In this document: piece after piece, positions 5,839 through 7,397 of the stretch
Layout: every line of letters starts with the position of its first letter
Numbering within the stretch: position 1 is the first letter of the stretch
DNA from: Alphaproteobacteria bacterium
GTDB taxonomy: Bacteria > Pseudomonadota > Alphaproteobacteria > Micavibrionales > UBA1664
Assembly: GCA_018969935.1 (NCBI GenBank)
Contig: JAGWXJ010000094.1
Location: 1-7,397 of the forward strand
DNA length: 7,397 nucleotides
Direction of reading: 5' to 3'
Notes under the pieces: model-generated
What the model was told of the DNA's origin: nothing
What the model saw: only the letters and a program-made list of their open reading frames with translations
The model's database searches: none
Position numbers and translations under genes: made by a program

Positions 5839-6741
5839 ATGCGCATATCGTGGAGGACATTCCAAGGTAATGACGGCCGCAAGGTCGAGGCGCAGGTATT
5901 TGCGCCGAACAGTGATGTCACGCCAACCGATTGCATCCTGTTTTGCCCTGGATTTCCCGGGGCGGGTGCCACGCTGTTCGAGCAGCGGCATGCTGCCACC
6001 ATTGTGCATGAAGGTTATACGCTTGTTGTGTTGCGCCATGCAGGCACCAAGCTGGACGGCCCTGCCGCGCCATCCATGATCAATAATGCGCACCGCCTGA
6101 TGATGGCGCGCAGGAACGGCGAAAAGATAATCGGCGGTGTGCCTGCCACCATGGATACATGGCTGATGGAGCCTTATGTCGCGCTTCATAGCCTTGCCGA
6201 GGAATATGGCCATATCCATGTTATCGGCAACAGTTTCGGGGCTGTGGCGGCGCTGTGGTCTTTGACGGAAGATAAAGTACCGTCGGCCCAAGTGCGCAGC
6301 CTGCTTTTGATGGCTGGGGCGCAGGGTGTCGCGGATATGACACCGCAAACCATCATGCGTATCTGGCTGCCCCAGTACATCGAGATGGCGCGGGTGACAG
6401 ACAAGGTTGTGCTGGAGCCATCCATACAGGTTGCCGCGACGCTTAAGTACGCATACGAGCAGTTGCCCGCGCGCGTGAAAGCCAAGCTGTTTGAAGATAT
6501 TTATCTGAGCTATCTGGTCGTCAAGAACGACGAGATTTTAAGCGGCTTTGACACCGACCGTTTTAAAGAGGCGATTGGCGGGCGCGGCGATGTGTTTTTG
6601 GATACCATTGACCATGCGCATCCTGCGCACGGCTTCATGGCCCATGACATGCCGGATTATCCGACCGAATACATACTCGATATTCTGCAAGGCCGTGCCA
6701 TACAGGATGGCCTTGAACCTGTTTCACCTTCCAAATCCTAG
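5839..6741 (+). CDS. Alpha/beta-fold hydrolase within the PDH operon
   Basis: This 300-residue protein has the pattern of an alpha/beta hydrolase of unknown substrate. The nucleophile elbow is GNSFG (130-134), with Ser132 after the strand HIHVIG. An oxyanion-loop-like segment CILFCPGFPGAG occurs at 32-43. The likely acid is Asp231, after the strand SYLVVKN (224-230). The likely histidine is one of His259, His261 or His264 in IDHAHPAHGF, which fits the usual Ser-Asp-His order. No signal peptide is seen, so it is probably cytoplasmic. ATG 5839 follows the preceding stop by 2 bases with AAGG ten bases upstream, so translation is probably coupled. Esterase, thioesterase or peptidase activity are all possible. 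A thioesterase acting on an acyl-CoA or acyl-lipoyl intermediate would suit the context, but nothing in the sequence proves it. Confidence 0.85.
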   Translation: MRISWRTFQGNDGRKVEAQVFAPNSDVTPTDCILFCPGFPGAGATLFEQRHAATIVHEGYTLVVLRHAGTKLDGPAAPSMINNAHRLMMARRNGEKIIGGVPATMDTWLMEPYVALHSLAEEYGHIHVIGNSFGAVAALWSLTEDKVPSAQVRSLLLMAGAQGVADMTPQTIMRIWLPQYIEMARVTDKVVLEPSIQVAATLKYAYEQLPARVKAKLFEDIYLSYLVVKNDEILSGFDTDRFKEAIGGRGDVFLDTIDHAHPAHGFMAHDMPDYPTEYILDILQGRAIQDGLEPVSPSKS

Positions 6742-6753
6742 GAGTTTTGAATT

Positions 6754-7397
6754 ATGGCCGATCAGACTTTTGATGTTGTTGTCGTTGGCGGTGGCCCCGG
6801 CGGTTATGTGGCCGCTATCCGTGCCAGCCAGCTGGGCATGAAGGTGGCATTGGTCGAGGCCAATCACCTTGGCGGCATCTGCCTTAACTGGGGGTGCATC
6901 CCCACCAAGGCTTTGTTGCGGTGTTCGGAAATCAACCACCTTTTGCACAACCTTGATGCTTACGGCTTCAAGGCTGAAAAAGTATCGTACGATTTTTCGA
7001 AGATCATCGCGCGGTCACGCGGCGTTGCCAAGCAGCTGTCGGGCGGTATTGCGCACCTGCTGAAGAAGAACAAGGTCACGGTATTTGATGGTTACGGCAA
7101 GCTTTTGGGCAAGGGCCGCCTTGACGTATCAAAGGACGGCAAGAGCATTGCCACTATAGCAGCCAAGCATATCGTGCTGGCAACGGGCGCGCGTGCGCGT
7201 GTGCTTAACGGTTTCGAGCCGGACGGCAAACTGGTCTGGACCTACCGCGAGGCCATGACGCCGACCGAGATGCCGAAGTCTTTGCTGGTTGTCGGCTCCG
7301 GCGCGATTGGTATCGAGTTTGCGTCTTTCTATCGCAACATGGGTGCCGAGGTAACGGTGATCGAGGCCGTAGACCGCATCATGCCGGTGGAGGATGA
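6754..7397 (+). CDS. lpd: Dihydrolipoamide dehydrogenase (E3), C-terminal half beyond window
   Basis: This flavoprotein reoxidises dihydrolipoyl groups of the PDH complex and reduces NAD+. The window holds the first 214 full codons of what is normally a protein of about 460-470 residues. The N-terminal FAD-binding motif VVVVGGGPGGYVAA spans 8-21. The redox-active disulfide GGICLNWGCIPTKALL (40-55) has Cys43 and Cys48. ATGARAR falls at the end of the FAD domain, and the NAD-binding motif VVGSGAIGIEFASFY follows, with E in VIEA at the end of its second strand. The start ATG 6754 has AGGAG nine bases upstream, overlapping the hydrolase stop. The dimer interface and the catalytic His-Glu pair lie outside the window. 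Its location behind pdhABC marks it as the PDH-associated E3; it may also serve other 2-oxoacid complexes. Confidence 0.96.
   Translation, partial: MADQTFDVVVVGGGPGGYVAAIRASQLGMKVALVEANHLGGICLNWGCIPTKALLRCSEINHLLHNLDAYGFKAEKVSYDFSKIIARSRGVAKQLSGGIAHLLKKNKVTVFDGYGKLLGKGRLDVSKDGKSIATIAAKHIVLATGARARVLNGFEPDGKLVWTYREAMTPTEMPKSLLVVGSGAIGIEFASFYRNMGAEVTVIEAVDRIMPVED

Larger units (their letters stand above)
1827..7397 (+). other. Probable pdhA-pdhB-pdhC-orf72-hydrolase-lpd operon
   Basis: Six consecutive plus-strand genes are separated by 8, 17, 7, 2 and 12 bases. No terminator-like hairpin plus T-run lies between them. At two junctions (pdhC/orf72 and hydrolase/lpd) the ribosome binding site overlaps the preceding stop codon; at two others (pdhA/pdhB and orf72/hydrolase) it lies within the end of the preceding gene. 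This suggests a single mRNA with coupled translation. The operon may continue beyond the right edge. Confidence 0.85.

Noticed and set aside
1..7397. CRISPR array, defence island, mobile element or other novel multi-gene system
   Set aside because: No regularly spaced repeats, transposase, integrase, terminal inverted repeats, nuclease or toxin-like genes were seen. The genes form a conserved metabolic operon with two unassigned members.

Overview
This window carries the core of a pyruvate dehydrogenase (PDH) gene cluster, most likely from an alphaproteobacterium. Three things point there: E1 is split into separate alpha and beta subunits, the beta subunit has its own N-terminal lipoyl domain, and a short FtsB/DivIC-type cell division gene sits immediately upstream of pdhA. 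The DNA is moderately GC-rich. The species cannot be named from the sequence alone.

Layout. Positions 1-1221 (minus strand) hold most of an APC-family amino acid permease whose C-terminus runs off the left edge. A 149-base divergent gap (1222-1370) follows, with a short perfect inverted repeat just ahead of the permease ribosome binding site. The plus strand then reads: ftsB-like septum formation protein (1371-1679), a 147-base gap, pdhA (E1 alpha, 1827-2855), pdhB (lipoyl-E1 beta, 2864-4285), pdhC (E2 acetyltransferase, 4303-5610), a 72-residue protein of unknown function (5618-5836), an alpha/beta hydrolase (5839-6741), and lpd (E3, 6754 to the right edge, truncated). From pdhA to lpd the gaps are only 8, 17, 7, 2 and 12 bases, so these six genes look like one transcription unit.

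How they work together. PdhA/PdhB decarboxylate pyruvate with thiamine diphosphate and reductively acetylate lipoyl groups. PdhC passes the acetyl group to CoA, and Lpd reoxidises the dihydrolipoyl groups with NAD+. Lipoyl domains occur on both PdhB and PdhC. The two uncharacterised genes between pdhC and lpd are translationally packed into the operon, but their role is not evident.

The most notable observation is that the DNA for the first half of the two lipoyl domains (pdhB and pdhC) is almost identical: 131 bases with two mismatches, including 86 identical bases in a row. Beyond that point identity drops to roughly three quarters. This looks like recent gene conversion or a recent domain copy. 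I found no CRISPR array, tRNA, rRNA, insertion sequence or defence-type system. Apart from the two unassigned operon genes, the window is a recognisable housekeeping region.
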